Shown here one piece after another: positions 36,219-48,244 of a DNA stretch of 64,000 nucleotides. How positions within the stretch are numbered: position 1 is the first letter of the stretch; each line of letters begins with the position of its first letter. The stretch comes from Pseudisothecium myosuroides. Its lineage: Eukaryota; Streptophyta; Bryopsida; Hypnales; Lembophyllaceae. The DNA lies in the NCBI GenBank assembly GCA_951799445.1, contig OX637295.1, positions 13,516,001 to 13,580,000 of the forward strand, in the 5' to 3' direction. The notes under the pieces were generated by a model. It had not been told where the DNA came from and did no database searches. It saw only the letters and a program-made list of their open reading frames with translations. The position numbers were made by a program, and so were the translations under genes.

Positions 36219-37132
36219 CCCCTAAAGGCCCAAGGCCTTTTCTCTGCCAAAAAAGACTGAAAACTGCCATTTCTATAGCAAACAGTAAAAAAAATTGAAA
36301 AATGTTTTTTTTGCATATCTAACCATAGGATCTTACACCTAATTAGTATGAGAATGTATGGAAAAAATTTCAGAGTTTTTGACCGCTCAGATTGCAAGAT
36401 ATCTGTGTTTAAAGTGGAAAAAACAAATATTTCAACACATTGCGGGACTAGATTTTTTGACTTTGAACATTTTTAACTTAAAATTTTTGCACTATAGAGT
36501 TTTGAGCTTTAAATCTTTAAGGTGGAGAAATGAGTTGAGAGTCTAGGGGAAAAAAAATATTCAAAAAAACTTAATTATCATTCCTAAAAAAATTGTTAAG
36601 TAGAACTAGGTATGAGATAGAAGGAAAATCTAAAATACTAATATATTTTAGATGGAATTAAAATACACTAATCCCAATGGTGAGATTGTTCTAGTAAGTA
36701 AACTAAACCACGAGAATTTTTTTTTGAAAAATTGCAAAAATAGCATTAAAAAATGAATCCTACAAGTTATTTTTTTCAAGAAGATGCTCTAACTGCCTGA
36801 AAAACCAGAATGTCCATAACTTTCTCGTAACAAATCCAAATGAAATGAATCAAAGCTTTTCCAATAGACAAAAATATAATCTACGAGAAAAAAAATATCA
36901 AATTTTTGTCAATTTTTTTTGCTACCCGGGCTGCCCGCCGTCCCCTGTTTTGAGCTTATTTGGTCATAACTGTTGTTCCCGGGCACTGATTGTGAAAAAA
37001 ATTATGTCCCCACGTAGGTCTTCCCATTCTCCACCTCCATTAAATTTTTAGAAAATATTACAAACGTGGTTGCAAAAAGGTACATGACCAAAATTGCATT
37101 TGTCCCCCGAAGGGACAATGGGCTTTTAGGGG
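36219..37132 (+). mobile_element. MITE-like element A2 (TTAA group, subfamily A)
   Basis: A 914-bp element, CCCCTAAAGGCCC...GGGCTTTTAGGGG, flanked by ATAA on both sides (36215-36218 and 37133-37136). Since ATAA is not a palindrome, this is a true target duplication and not an extension of the inverted repeat. Interior matches A1, A3 and A4. Confidence 0.85.
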
Positions 37133-37412
37133 ATAAAGGGCTCTTAAAGACAAGCTTCAAATATATTGGATTTGGAAAAAAAGAAGTTACATTAGAAAAC
37201 CATTTGAAAAATTATAAATAGATAATGGTTATATCATGTACTTTTTATAAATCTTTAATGTCATTTTTTTTTTGTGATTACAATTTAAGATTTGACATGT
37301 AAAATGAGTATTGAGAAACTTCAATCCACTTTCAAAGTTTTAATAGCCCCTTGATCAAACATTTTAATCTTTCCATCCATAAGATATACCATGTTTATTA
37401 AGTAACTTAATA

Positions 37413-37446
37413 GTACCCAGAAGATGTGTTTGCATCTTCTGGGTAC
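37413..37446. other. Perfect 14-bp hairpin with 6-nt loop
   Basis: GTACCCAGAAGATG, loop TGTTTG, then CATCTTCTGGGTAC. It stands alone in AT-rich sequence. It could be the core of a deleted foldback element. No role is assigned. Confidence 0.8.
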
Positions 37447-37629
37447 ATAGTGAGTAAAGCGAGCTCAATGGGTTCAATTCAAGTACATATATTTTCATAT
37501 ATATTTTCAGACCCCCCCTCCACACACACCGCATACTTGTATTTTTCAAGAACTCAGTTCCCAGGGCATTCGATATGGGATATTTCAGTCAGAATTATGC
37601 ATCCGTGTCTGAATTCATATTTCGAAGTC

Positions 37630-37785
37630 TGTATTTGTATTTTGTACTTGTATTTTGTACATGTAATCTATACCTATAATCTGTATTTGTATTCTACACA
37701 TGTATTCTATACTCGTATTTTGAACTCATATTTTATATTGTATTTTCTAATCACATTCTATACCGTATTTTGTATTCATTATTGG
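37630..37785 (+). repeat. Degenerate GTATTTTGTAC-type tandem repeat
   Basis: About a dozen imperfect 11-12-bp units of TGTATTTTGTAC / TGTATTCTATAC. The open frame here is a product of the repeat. Confidence 0.7.
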
Positions 37786-38013
37786 ACGGCCAAGATCATC
37801 CGTTTGACACACATCAATGGCTCTGGATTTTTCAGAGGATCAACGGCATTTGAGAGGGTGGAGAATTTTTTTGACAAGAGATCAACGGCTTCAGATTTTT
37901 TTGGGGGGGGAGGGGGAGAAATTGAAGTTGAACAGCAAGTTTCTATCTTTTCGGTACATAGTGATATTGTTGTGATTCTTTTTCCTCAAGGATTTGTAAT
38001 ACGTTTAGTTTAA

Positions 38014-38939
38014 CCCCTAAAGGACTAAATTGCATTTTTTGGCAAAATAGCAATTTTAGGCACCTTGCTACAAATGGAGTTTTTTTTCCTTTGAAATTTT
38101 CCCACTACATGTGAACAAGGTTTTTACTGTAAGTTCCAACAATTTTCATAACTTTTAACTACATGGTTAAAAAGTTATTGTATTATATGTAGTTTATTTT
38201 CTTAACCACGTAGTCTGGGCAGATTAAAAAATTCACTTTTTTCATAAACAAAAAATTTTAAATGGTTTTAAAGATTTATCTATACTTAGAAATCTTTGGA
38301 TTATTCCATTTTGATCAATGAAATGAAAGTTATGAAGAGTTTTAGTTATGGATTTTGTACTTTGAAATAAACTTTAAAGTCCTTTATTTAACTCAATTTT
38401 CAATAACTTTTGAAAAAAATAAAATCATAGGATATAGATTGTTTAGTGCAACATTACAACCATTGGAATTGGCATTTTTCAATTTCATAGCTAAATCCTT
38501 AACAATTTAGTATTTTGAATCATTTTTTATTTCTTTCTATTTATTTATTTTTTTCCTATATGTTGTACAATTTCAAATGATCTGAAATTTTTCAAGCATG
38601 TAATCAACTTGCCTTAAAGAATGAATTCAAAGAAGATCCACCATCTTGGACATTTTTTACAGAATAATACAAATGTGACCTTATGAAGTGCAGCTGCTCT
38701 GTTTTTTATAGGATAAAAAAAGGATTTCTGTCAATTCAAACACTAATATCTTGCAATCCACACGGTGGAAAATTCTGAATTTTTTTTCACATCTTTTCAA
38801 ACCAGCATACTACAAGATCCTATGGTTACATGTGTCTAAAAATGTTTCAATCTTTTTCTAAAATTTGGTACTTGTACTAGAATTGGCAGTTTTGGAGCAG
38901 TTTTGGTGAAAACATAGTCAAGGAACTTCAATTTAGGGG
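38014..38939 (+). mobile_element. MITE-like element B1 (TTAA group, subfamily B)
   Basis: A 926-bp element, CCCCTAAAGGACTAAA...CAATTTAGGGG, flanked by TTAA (38010-38013 and 38940-38943). The interior differs from subfamily A but matches B2 at 45249, e.g. GTGGAAAATTCTGAATTTT-type and AAGTGCAGCTGC blocks. Non-coding. Confidence 0.85.
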
Positions 38940-38943
38940 TTAA

Positions 38944-40143
38944 GATTGTATAGTTATAATTTTTAAAATTTAATAAATCTTATGAAAACCTTGGCTTAAT
39001 GCTTAGTTTTGAGTAAACTCAAAAAAGGGCCAGAGAGCAGTTAATCTTTCAAAATGGGCCAAAATTGCCAAGAACTTGAGCAATTTGTTTGCTCATTTTT
39101 TCTTGAGATCTGATAAAATATAATCGTAGAATCTTGAAGTTCACATTGAGAGGGAGCACTTCAGATTATTTGAGTGCATAGTTTAGTAGATATTTAAGTT
39201 TGAAGTTTTATTTGGGTCAATGATAAAACAAGGCAACACATTTTGAAGGAGAATATTTTAGTGAGAATATGTTGAAATGATGACCTTTTTGCGCTTAATA
39301 AAGACAAGAGAGTTTAGAATGCTCATCTAAAATTTTACAACATTTTGAGCATTTTTCAATTCATAGTGGAGCTTGCAATGCACGGTGGTATTTGAAATGA
39401 GAGTAGTGTTTATAAAAAAAACTGCAAATGGGCACACTTGTCTTCTCCTTGGACTTCTTGGATCTGCCTTTTTTGAGGGGGCAACAATTGCATTGGTTGG
39501 CTGATTCTTCTGTCCATACCCAAATTGACCCCCCCCCCCCAAATGAACCGTAAACTACACTACAACACTCAACTTAAAAAAATTCCACAAGGCGGAGTTC
39601 AACTTGGAATTTGATGAAATTAACGCCATTGGATTCATAACATAGTCTATTTTCTAGAAATAATTTTTAAAATTAAAAAACTAAAAATTTGAGAACGGGG
39701 CACTCAAAAAAGAGGGGCAGCTACCAGTAAATGGTCACGTGGGTCATTAGGGCTGGTTAAACCTCGCTTATGAAATAACTAAAAAGTGGATGTAAACTAA
39801 GTGGACCTATACTTGGAAGACTTGCGAAGGCTCTGAGAGAACATGCAGGCTTCCTCTGAAAGAGGAGTTACATATCACTCCTTATTGGTCAAAACCTTTG
39901 AAAGAGCTGACTCTTAAAGCTTACTAAAAATCAGCAATTTGATGCCTAAATGCCAAAGCGTAAATGCCAAAGTGTACCTAACCTGTATTTGTTAAAAAAT
40001 AAAAAAAAATGTCACCTGTAGCTCCAAAAGAGGTGTACACAAAAGGTACGTAGCATTCACTATCTGTTACCTGTATGCACGAGAATCATGTGACAGTATA
40101 ACAACCGCTAACGGACTCTTTATTCACGCTCGTCGTCTCATTT
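38944..40143. other. Spacer 3' of zinc-finger gene
   Basis: AT-rich, with a C homopolymer near 39530. The part next to 40144 is probably 3' UTR of the zinc-finger gene. No other gene seen. Confidence 0.4.
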
Positions 40144-42721
40144 TTATTCTTCATTGAATAAACCATGAGCACCACCACCGACCTTGTTGTTCGGTGTTTC
40201 AGCTCCACATTCCCCCACGGGATCCGCATTATGATCAGTACCCTCTTGAAGAATGTGTTGTTCTGGGATTTGGTTGGCGCTACTCACAGACTGGTTCCTC
40301 ATGAAACTCTCAGACTTCTCATCAATCGAAGTCTGGGAACCATCTTGTGGCGCATGTAAATGATACGCGTATTGACTAGGATGTGCAACTTCGTAACAGC
40401 CGTATTGCACAGCCTGTGGATGGATTTGTGCAAGTTCTACAAATTGCACGTTGGCAGGATGCTCTTGCGGATACTGGTGCGCATAGGAGGCCATCGGAAC
40501 ATTTGAAGACTGCGCCATGTCTTGGAGGGACTGACTTGGTCCAGCGGCCTGATGCAGTTGATGCTGGACATGAAAGTCTGTCCCTCCGTGCTGCCCCGGG
40601 TAAGCCACTTGTCCCGGGTGTTGCCCTGCCAGTAGTGTTCGAGACTTTCCAAATCAGTTCTAAATGGCAACTTGCCTTTCCAAAGAACTCTATTAATAAT
40701 GCTCTCATTTACCCATCAGTGATTCAGTGTGCGCGTGACAATTATTCTGCAAAATTGATCTGTTTTAAATTAGTGCTGGTTGAAATACTCTACTGTGTTG
40801 CACTAGTTTTCACTAATTTTACTTATTGTATTAATTTTCACATTTACCGTATATTGTATGACTTATGCGGCCTCCCTAATAGTATAAATCAATGTAGTCC
40901 TAAAACCAATATGAACGTATATAGAGAGCAAGTGTTTCTCTTAAAAGTAGAGTAGTAGACTCTAGCAACCTATTTGATATACTCGTTGTTTTCATGGAAA
41001 AGCTTATAAATATTATCAGCAGAACTGAAGGAGTTGAGGCACTTTTGTTTCATGGTTTCAATTCTTCTAGTAGAAATAAAACAAGATTAAAAACACCAAA
41101 CAAATGAGACTAAAAATGGTTCTATCATCTCGTGATTTTTAGTTCATTCGAAGCTCCGAACTAGATAATTTATAAAGCAAGGTTTCTCTCTATTTTGGTT
41201 CTATTTATCTAAAATATCACCAAGAGTTCAAGAAGCCTACATACCCGAATTGACCCAAGCTCCATGGTGAGCCTGGTGTTGCCTCTATTTTGGTTCTGTT
41301 TATCTGAAATTTCACCAAGAGTTCAAGAAGCCTACGGCGTACCCGAATTGACCCAAGCTCCATGGAGAACCTGGTGTTGTCCAGTTACAATAACATCCGT
41401 TTGTGAAGCCGGTGTGCCGTGGTGTGTCCTTGTGTTTTCCAATGAACGTAAATGACTTCCTCGAATTATGTTGACCCCTCCCTGGTGACCATGTACCTGA
41501 ATTTGCTGTTGCGGTAAAACCGATTGGTTCATTTGGATCTGATTTTGTTGGATTGAGGCGGATTGAACGGGGTATGACTGCGGTGTTGTAGATGAGCCTA
41601 CAATGTGCGCATTTGAGGAAAGGTTTTGTCCATACTGTGAGTGATTTCCAGCACCACCACCTCTCCCATAACTACATCTCCACAGTGTCCATTACGCAGA
41701 TTAGAATGAAAGATCGCAAATTTCTAGCTGCAAAAATGGAAGTACAGACATCGCAGAAGCACTAGAGAGTATTTACATCTCTAGAAATTTGAACTTGAAA
41801 TATGTTCAAAATGGCAAAAGATATCTAATGAGGTGTAGTAAAGTAACAATGAACATATTTTGTTATATTGAATCCTGTGTTGCTTATTTTACTAGCTTAG
41901 CAAGAATAATTTTTAGTTGTGATTATAAAAAATTTAATTGAACCCTCGCCATACTTAGGTCAAAGTAGAGAAGTGATCAGTAAACTCACTTGGGCCACGG
42001 AATGCTTGATCCAAAAACAATTTGTTGTTTGGATTCAACAAGACTTTGAGCTTTTTTTAATGTTTCCCCCTCCTTTTCTAAAACAATCAAGGAAGAAAAT
42101 AAAATTTTGTATAATTTTGGGAGAACTGTATTTCAAAAACTTGGCTATGCATTATAAATAAGACTCCAAAAATAGAAGAACAAATATACACAAGACTATC
42201 TATTTTGAAGAAGACTAGCCGATACCTGCTCTATGTTTATTCATGTGGCCACCCAATGCTTGAGATTTTTCAAAAATCTTGTGACAAAATCGACATGTGT
42301 GAATGTCTTTTGGCTTGTCTTTTGGTGGTGGTGACAAATCATTATTGGTGACAATGCCAACAACGTTAGAATTTCCCGCTTTTTCCTTCATAGAAGTGGT
42401 AGAACTTGGTCTTGTGCCTACCTCAATATTATCTCCAAAACAAAATTGTTATTGGTGCAGTTCATGTAATATCTTTATGAAATTAAAACACACCAAAGCT
42501 TCCATTCAATTCTATATAATGTAAACGTTGAAAAAGAATTGTTTGTTTTGAAGATATAAGAAAAAATAATTAAGCACATATAAATGAAAACTAAAAAGAA
42601 GTTTTAACAAGCATAATCAATGATGGCAATAGGAAATGAAATACATACTTGAAGCTTCATCTTTTTTAATATCAGACGCCAAATCAGCCTCACGTTTAGC
42701 TCTTTTTCCAGATAACACCAT
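40144..42721 (-). CDS. C2H2 (QALGGH) zinc-finger protein with Gln/His-rich C-terminus; 5' end uncertain
   Basis: Four exons with compatible phases: 42721-42649, 42417-42226, 41660-41343 and 40625-40144. Exon 1 has a basic stretch GKRAKREADLASDIKKDEAS. Exon 2 carries one plant-type finger, TCRFCHKIFEKSQALGGHMN followed by KHR: the Cys pair, QALGGH and the His pair are all present. Exons 3-4 are rich in Gln, His, Pro and Ser (QSASIQQNQIQMNQSVLPQQ, QEHPANVQF) and end GGGAHGLFNEE plus TAA. Family knowledge: QALGGH fingers bind DNA, and Q-rich tails often act as transcription activation regions. The start ATG at 42721 is tentative; an acceptor-like CAG lies directly upstream, so more 5' exons may exist. 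The exon 3 acceptor was chosen because it keeps the frame. The exon 3 donor lies in a 95-bp tandem duplication. Confidence 0.75.
41188..41379 (-). repeat. 95-bp tandem duplication that copies a splice donor
   Basis: Two adjacent copies of CTCTATTTTGGTTCT...CCCAAGCTCCATGG, starting 41188 and 41283. On the coding (minus) strand each holds the end of exon 3 and a donor: GTACGC at 41342-41337 and GTATGT at 41244-41239. A 3-bp insertion changes the first. Reading through to the second donor meets an in-frame TAG. Confidence 0.8.
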
Positions 42722-42723
42722 GC

Positions 42724-43310
42724 CTGTTGAAGTTCCAAATACAAATATGGCGTAGACAAACAGAAAAACATGCAGTTCAATCATGGCTGTTGCAATTGAT
42801 AAAGAAAATACTGTCAATTAAGCTTAAAAACAATCACATAAACTCCAATTCAATAATGAAATGAGAACTACAATATTGTCACCACTCACCACCTCTGTCA
42901 ATGTCCTCACATACCTTCACTCTCACTTAAGCTTAACTGTCAGTTCTTCAAGCTTTTTATTATCCATATTCCACCTTTATTGTGCATGTTTGGTCAGCAT
43001 ATTCTCGAACTAGCGCTTTAATTCTGTATTAGCTGTATCTAACACATCAGCTTTAAAAGTAAACCTTTAAAATACTTTTTGAAAAATGTTTGGTTCAAAT
43101 CAAAAAAGGTATTTGATGATAAAAATGTAAACAGATTGTACAAGGTTAAGACAGGCAATTTCCTAAGCAATTTCCTATCTTGAGAATTTAGAATTTCAAG
43201 GGTGAAAAGTTTGATGCTCTTGCGTACCCCAAGCGGTACTAGTTGATTCAATTAGTGTGAGAATTTGAATAGTGCAAGATCTCCTCACACTAATATGGAT
43301 GACTAGTGGT
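42724..43310. other. Spacer upstream of zinc-finger gene
   Basis: Possible promoter or further 5' exons of the zinc-finger gene. No motif is recognised. Confidence 0.35.
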
Positions 43311-43314
43311 TTAA

Positions 43315-44191
43315 ACCCTAAAGGCTCAAGGCCTTTTTTCTGCCCAAAAATACTCAAAACTGCCATTTCTATAGCAAAGAGTAAAAAAAATTGAAAAATA
43401 TTTTTTTTGCACATCTAACTGTAGGATCTTACACCTAACTAGTATAAGAATGTGTGGAATTTTTTTAGAATTTTTGACCGCATAGATTGCAAGAAATTTG
43501 CATTTAATGTGAAAAAAGCAAGTTTTTTAGCACATTGCAAGACTAGATTTTTTGACTTTAAACATTCTTAATTTAAAAAGTTTTGCACTACAGAGTTTTG
43601 AGCTTTGAATCTTTATAGTGGAGGATTGAGTTGAGAGTCCAAGAAAAAAAAATTCAAAAAAACTTAATTATCATTCTTAAAAAAAATTGTTAAATAGAAG
43701 TAAGTACAAGATAGAAGGAAAATCTAAAATATTCATATATTTTAGATGGAATTAAAATGCACTAATCCGAATAGTGAGATAGTTCTAGCAAGTAAACTAA
43801 ATCATGCAAAAAATAAATTTGAAAAATTTCAAGAAGATGCTTTAACTGCCCCAAAAACAAGAATGTCCATACCTTTTTTTTATAACAAATCCAAATGAAA
43901 TGAATCAAAGCTTTTCAAATAGACAAAAATATAATATATTAAAAAAAAATATTAAAAAAAAAAATTCAAATTTTTGCAAATTTTGTTTTGTTACCCCGTC
44001 TCTTGTTTTGAGCTTACTTGGTCATAACTGTTGTTCCCGAGCACTGATTGTGAAAAAAATTATATTCCCACAAAGCTTATCAGTTTTTGTGTCTTCAAAA
44101 ATAGTTTCACAAAATCATGACAAAAATTCAGCCTGTAGGTACTTGCCCAAAATTCCATTTGTCCCCCGTTGGGACAACGGTCCTTTAGGGG
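43315..44191 (+). mobile_element. MITE-like element A3 (TTAA group, subfamily A)
   Basis: An 877-bp element, ACCCTAAAGGCTC...CGGTCCTTTAGGGG, flanked by TTAA (43311-43314 and 44192-44195). Interior matches A1, A2 and A4. Confidence 0.85.
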
Positions 44192-44450
44192 TTAATTAGT
44201 ATGAGGATTTGAATGAATTTTAGATAAGTTTTGAATAATGTACATGAAATTAGATGACAATCACATTATTTGAGATTGAACAATGATTGTATGGAAATAG
44301 TACAAACTCTATTTTACCAATTTTATGTAAAATATATTATGTGCCTTATAAATTTGAACAATTCCTAAATCAATGTAAGTTAGAGTGCAACGTATTGATG
44401 TTTAACAATTTTTTATAGAAATGTGCCAAGAAGGAAAACAGAAATTGATA

Positions 44451-44603
44451 CACTAGTAGAAAAGGTGGTCTTTGGGGACTATGAAATAGTGTAAGAGTAA
44501 GGAGCCAAAGGCCATGTTGGCACTAGCTTGATGCCAATGTGGGCCTTGGATACCATATGCTAACTCTATTCCTAGGTGCCCAAAGATCTTTATTCTACTA
44601 GTG
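44451..44603. mobile_element. CACTA-type MITE
   Basis: A 153-bp element starting CACTAGTAGAAAAGGTGGTC and ending, reversed, CACTAGTAGAATAAAGATC. CACTA(G/C)TAGAAAA ends are typical of plant CACTA (CMC) transposons. Three-base flanks are ATA and ACA, an imperfect target duplication. Inner arms also pair (GGCACTAGCTTG against TGCCAA-type blocks). Non-coding. Confidence 0.85.
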
Positions 44604-45244
44604 ACATGACAAATTTTATGGTATTAAAACAAGTCAATCCTATCCTATGATATTCCCCTTGTTATTTGATGACATGACTTTGTTTCAAGCTCGGTCTATT
44701 CAAGCCCTAACCAATTTCCCTTTTATTTCCTTCTTAGTTACGATATCAAATTTTGCTCACACATGGACAAATACCATACAGAGAGGTAGGAAGTGGAATC
44801 ATATATTTTTTTTAAATATATAAATTAGATATGAATTTTTGAAGTCATATGCCCTAAAGTCCATAAATACCACTAGATTACTCCAACATTGTGAAAAAAT
44901 AAATCTTGAATAGTCATTATAAGCACAAAGAATGGCTACATTCTTTGTTATATACAAAATATCCTTGTATGTATTATAACTTACCACCAAGATGTTCCTA
45001 AGAAATTAATTAATTACTTTAAAAGTGGTACTATCTCATCCTAGAAGTCTACAACTTCATATAATCAAAAAATGTGCATTTGTTCTATATATATGGTTAC
45101 AAAGGGGCCAATTCTAGAGTGACAAAAATATTCAAGTTGCCACAATACTATGTAACATTAAATTTAAGTGTATTTACTATAAGATGGAAGCAACGGACAA
45201 GATTGAGACATTGACATTGAATAATTATGTTTTTTCAAATAACT
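44604..45244. other. AT-rich spacer, no gene seen
   Basis: No coding or structural signal was noticed. Confidence 0.45.
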
Positions 45245-45248
45245 TTAA

Positions 45249-46175
45249 CCCCTAAAGGACTAGCATGCGTTTTTTGGCAATATAGAAATTTTGGGCAGGT
45301 ACATGTTACTAGAGATTTGCATATTTTAGGTTGAAATTTTAATAGAATGTAGGGACAAGGAAAAACTTTTATATGCACTAAATTTCATGACATTTGGAAA
45401 TATGAGTCAAAAGTTATGGCCAAATATGTTACTTTTTTCCCTAGCTGGGCAGGCCGGGCACATAAAAAAAATCACTTTTTTCAAAAATAAAAATTTGAAA
45501 TTGTTTTTTAGAGTTATAATGTATATGTATGAAAAGCTTTGAATCATTCCATTTTGATCAATGAGTCAAAAGTTACGAGGAATTTTTGTTTGAGGGCAAT
45601 TATGGATTCTCTACTCTAAAATAAACTTTGAAGTCATTTATCTTACTCAATTTTCAATATTTTTTGAAAAAAATAAAATCATAGGATGTAGATTGTTTAT
45701 AACGACATTACAAACATTGAGATTGGCATTTTCCAAATCCATAATCAAATTCTTAACAATTTTGTATTTTGAACATTCTCTACCTCTTTCTACTTAATAT
45801 TTTTTCCTATATGTTTTGCAACTCCAAATCATCTCAAAATTTGTAAACATGTAGCCAACTTGTCTAGGAAAAAGAATCCAAAAAAGCACTACCATTCTGG
45901 ACATTTTTTCATAGAAAAGTGAGCTTGTGAAGTGCAGCTGCCTTGTTTTTTGCAGGGCCAAAAAAATGATTTGAGTGGATTTGAATGCTTATATCTTGCA
46001 ATCAACACGGTGGAAATTTTTGAAATTCTCACCACGTGTTCTCAAGACAGCATATTAGAAGATCCTACAGTTACACGTGTCAAAAAAAAGTTTTTTTTCA
46101 AAAATTTGGTACTTGTACTAGAAATGGCAGTTTTAGAGCGTTTTTGGTGAAAACATAGTCATAGAATTTTAGGGG
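45249..46175 (+). mobile_element. MITE-like element B2 (TTAA group, subfamily B)
   Basis: A 927-bp element, CCCCTAAAGGACTAGC...AATTTTAGGGG, flanked by TTAA (45245-45248 and 46176-46179). Length and interior match B1. A short open frame near 45932-46150 is not conserved as protein between copies as far as I can see. Confidence 0.85.
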
Positions 46176-46479
46176 TTAATATATGTATGTATGTAGAAAA
46201 AAAAATTGCAAGAATTTTGTTGAATATTTATAAAGTTTTTTGGATTTTCAAAAAGCTCTTGCATTTTAGGATCAATTTTCACCCAAGTTGCCCTACAACT
46301 ATGCTTGCACAATTTTTTTAAAAGAGGAACAATGTGAAATATGCGGTGACTAGCAACAAGGTTTAGAACTCATCTCATCTTTGGAGATCCAATGTGCAAA
46401 AAATCCAAATTTTCACTTTTATAGACAAAATGTAAAAATCTACCTTGTTTTATTGTTGAATAATTTTGTATGCCTTTAA

Positions 46480-47450
46480 TCCCTCAAAGCCTAGGGCCTT
46501 TCTGGATTTAAAAACATCATTGCTTTTGAAGTGATATAGTTCAAAATGTTAGTAAGGTATAAAAATCTCAACCGTACAATCTTGTAGTGTACGTGTTGTA
46601 GATGACGTGATTCAAATTTGGAGTCATTTGATCGTGTAGATTGCAAGATTATAATGATTTAGTGTAGGAAAAAGATGCTGAAATTTTCCTAGAAACACAT
46701 TTGGAGGTGAAATTCGATTTCTAAACCTCCTCAAATGAAAAAAAATTTAAACTACAAAGTGATTCAAAATCAACATACAAACACATTGGTGAAAAAAAAC
46801 ATCATTTAATTGACTCATTGTATTTGTAAAATGGCTTTCAAATGTAAAAAAATAGCAAGAAAAGTTGCAAAAAAGCACATCTAAAGCTGAACCTCTTTCT
46901 ACTAAAATGCTTTTCAGTCATTCATAACTTTTTGGATTGATATGAAATTTTAGCCACACAAACAAGACTATTATGCGCAACTTTTCCAAAAAAATTTATT
47001 GGAAATAACACTATATGAAGAAGAAACAAGCTGCAGAAGTTCACTATAATCCAAAAAATGTCGGGATTTTGAACTTTGAATTGCTATCAAACATTCAAAA
47101 CAACTTGGATTGACATGAAATTTTTTCCACAATAACTAGACTTTAAGGAAAACATAATCCAATAAATTTTATTAAAAACAAACATTAGATGAAGGAGATA
47201 CAAGCCCCCAAAGTTGTAGCCATCAATAGCAATTTGGTGAACTCAATTTGAACGTTTGAACTTCGATTGGCTTACAAAAATCATTACATCTTGGATTGAT
47301 CTGAAAATTTTACCACACAAACTAGTAGAAAGAACGCAAATTTTCCAACAATTTTCATTGAATTTGGACATTGTATGCAAAAGTTACAATACTTTGAATT
47401 GGACTTGAAACTGTGTGAGGCCTTTTTTGGGCCCCTTGGGCGTTGAGGGG
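46480..47450 (+). mobile_element. MITE-like element C (TTAA group, subfamily C)
   Basis: A 971-bp element, TCCCTCAAAGCCTAGGGCC...GGCCCCTTGGGCGTTGAGGGG, flanked by TTAA (46476-46479 and 47451-47454). The ends are related to subfamilies A and B but the interior is different, apart from general internal repeats such as the thrice-seen CATAACTTTTTGGATTGATA-like block. Confidence 0.8.
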
Positions 47451-47773
47451 TTAAGGGCCGCTTCACACTAAGCCCGAAGGTCAAGAGTGTCGGTTTCCTC
47501 CAATTAGATTTCAAAAAACCAAGACTTTGGACTCTCAACCCTTCACAATATGCCCAAAGGTTTAAAGTCCGTCGCCTTCAAAACTACCTACATGGCAATG
47601 GCCTTGTGACGGACTCTCGACTATAGTTTGAGTTGGCCAAAAATGGCTACCCAAACTATGGTCGAGAGTTCGTCCAATTTTTTTCAGAAATTTATCAAAA
47701 ATGACAAGATTGCAGCCGGTAGATTAGACTGGATTTATAGTTTGGGCAATAGGTAGGTAGTAGTACATCCCTT

Positions 47774-47833
47774 TTGTTATTTGTTATTTGTTATTTGTTA
47801 TGTGTTATGTGTTATGAGTTATGTGTTATGTGT
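47774..47833 (+). repeat. 7-bp microsatellite TTGTTAT / GTGTTAT
   Basis: About eight units of TTGTTAT passing into GTGTTAT. Confidence 0.9.
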
Positions 47834-48244
47834 CGCCATTGGGTAGGCTTTCAAAGACTCCATACCTACCTGCAAACTAAAACTTCTCATAACTTTTGAT
47901 TTGTTAATTCAAATGGAATGATTCAAAGCTTTCCACATAGATATAAATCTAAAGAACCAATTTCAAATTTTTATTTTATTTCAAAGTGTTTTTTGAAGAA
48001 GTTTTTTGAGCTGCCCGGGCTACCCGCCGAGTAATGAAAATCACATATCATGCAATAACTTTTTAACCATGAAATCAAAAGTTATGAAAATTGTTGGGCC
48101 TTAAAGCTACTCCTTGGGCACATATTGTGTGAAATTTTCAAAAGGAAAAAATAAAAACTCCACTTGTAGTGAGCTACCCAAAATCACTATGTTGCCTAAA
48201 AACACATTTTTTACATTTAGGGATTAACTTTGTACTAAGTGATC

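Noticed and set aside
37426..38013. A 195-codon + frame
   Set aside because: It runs through the GTATTTTGTAC low-complexity repeat, a G run and a MITE end; no motif and no coding pattern.
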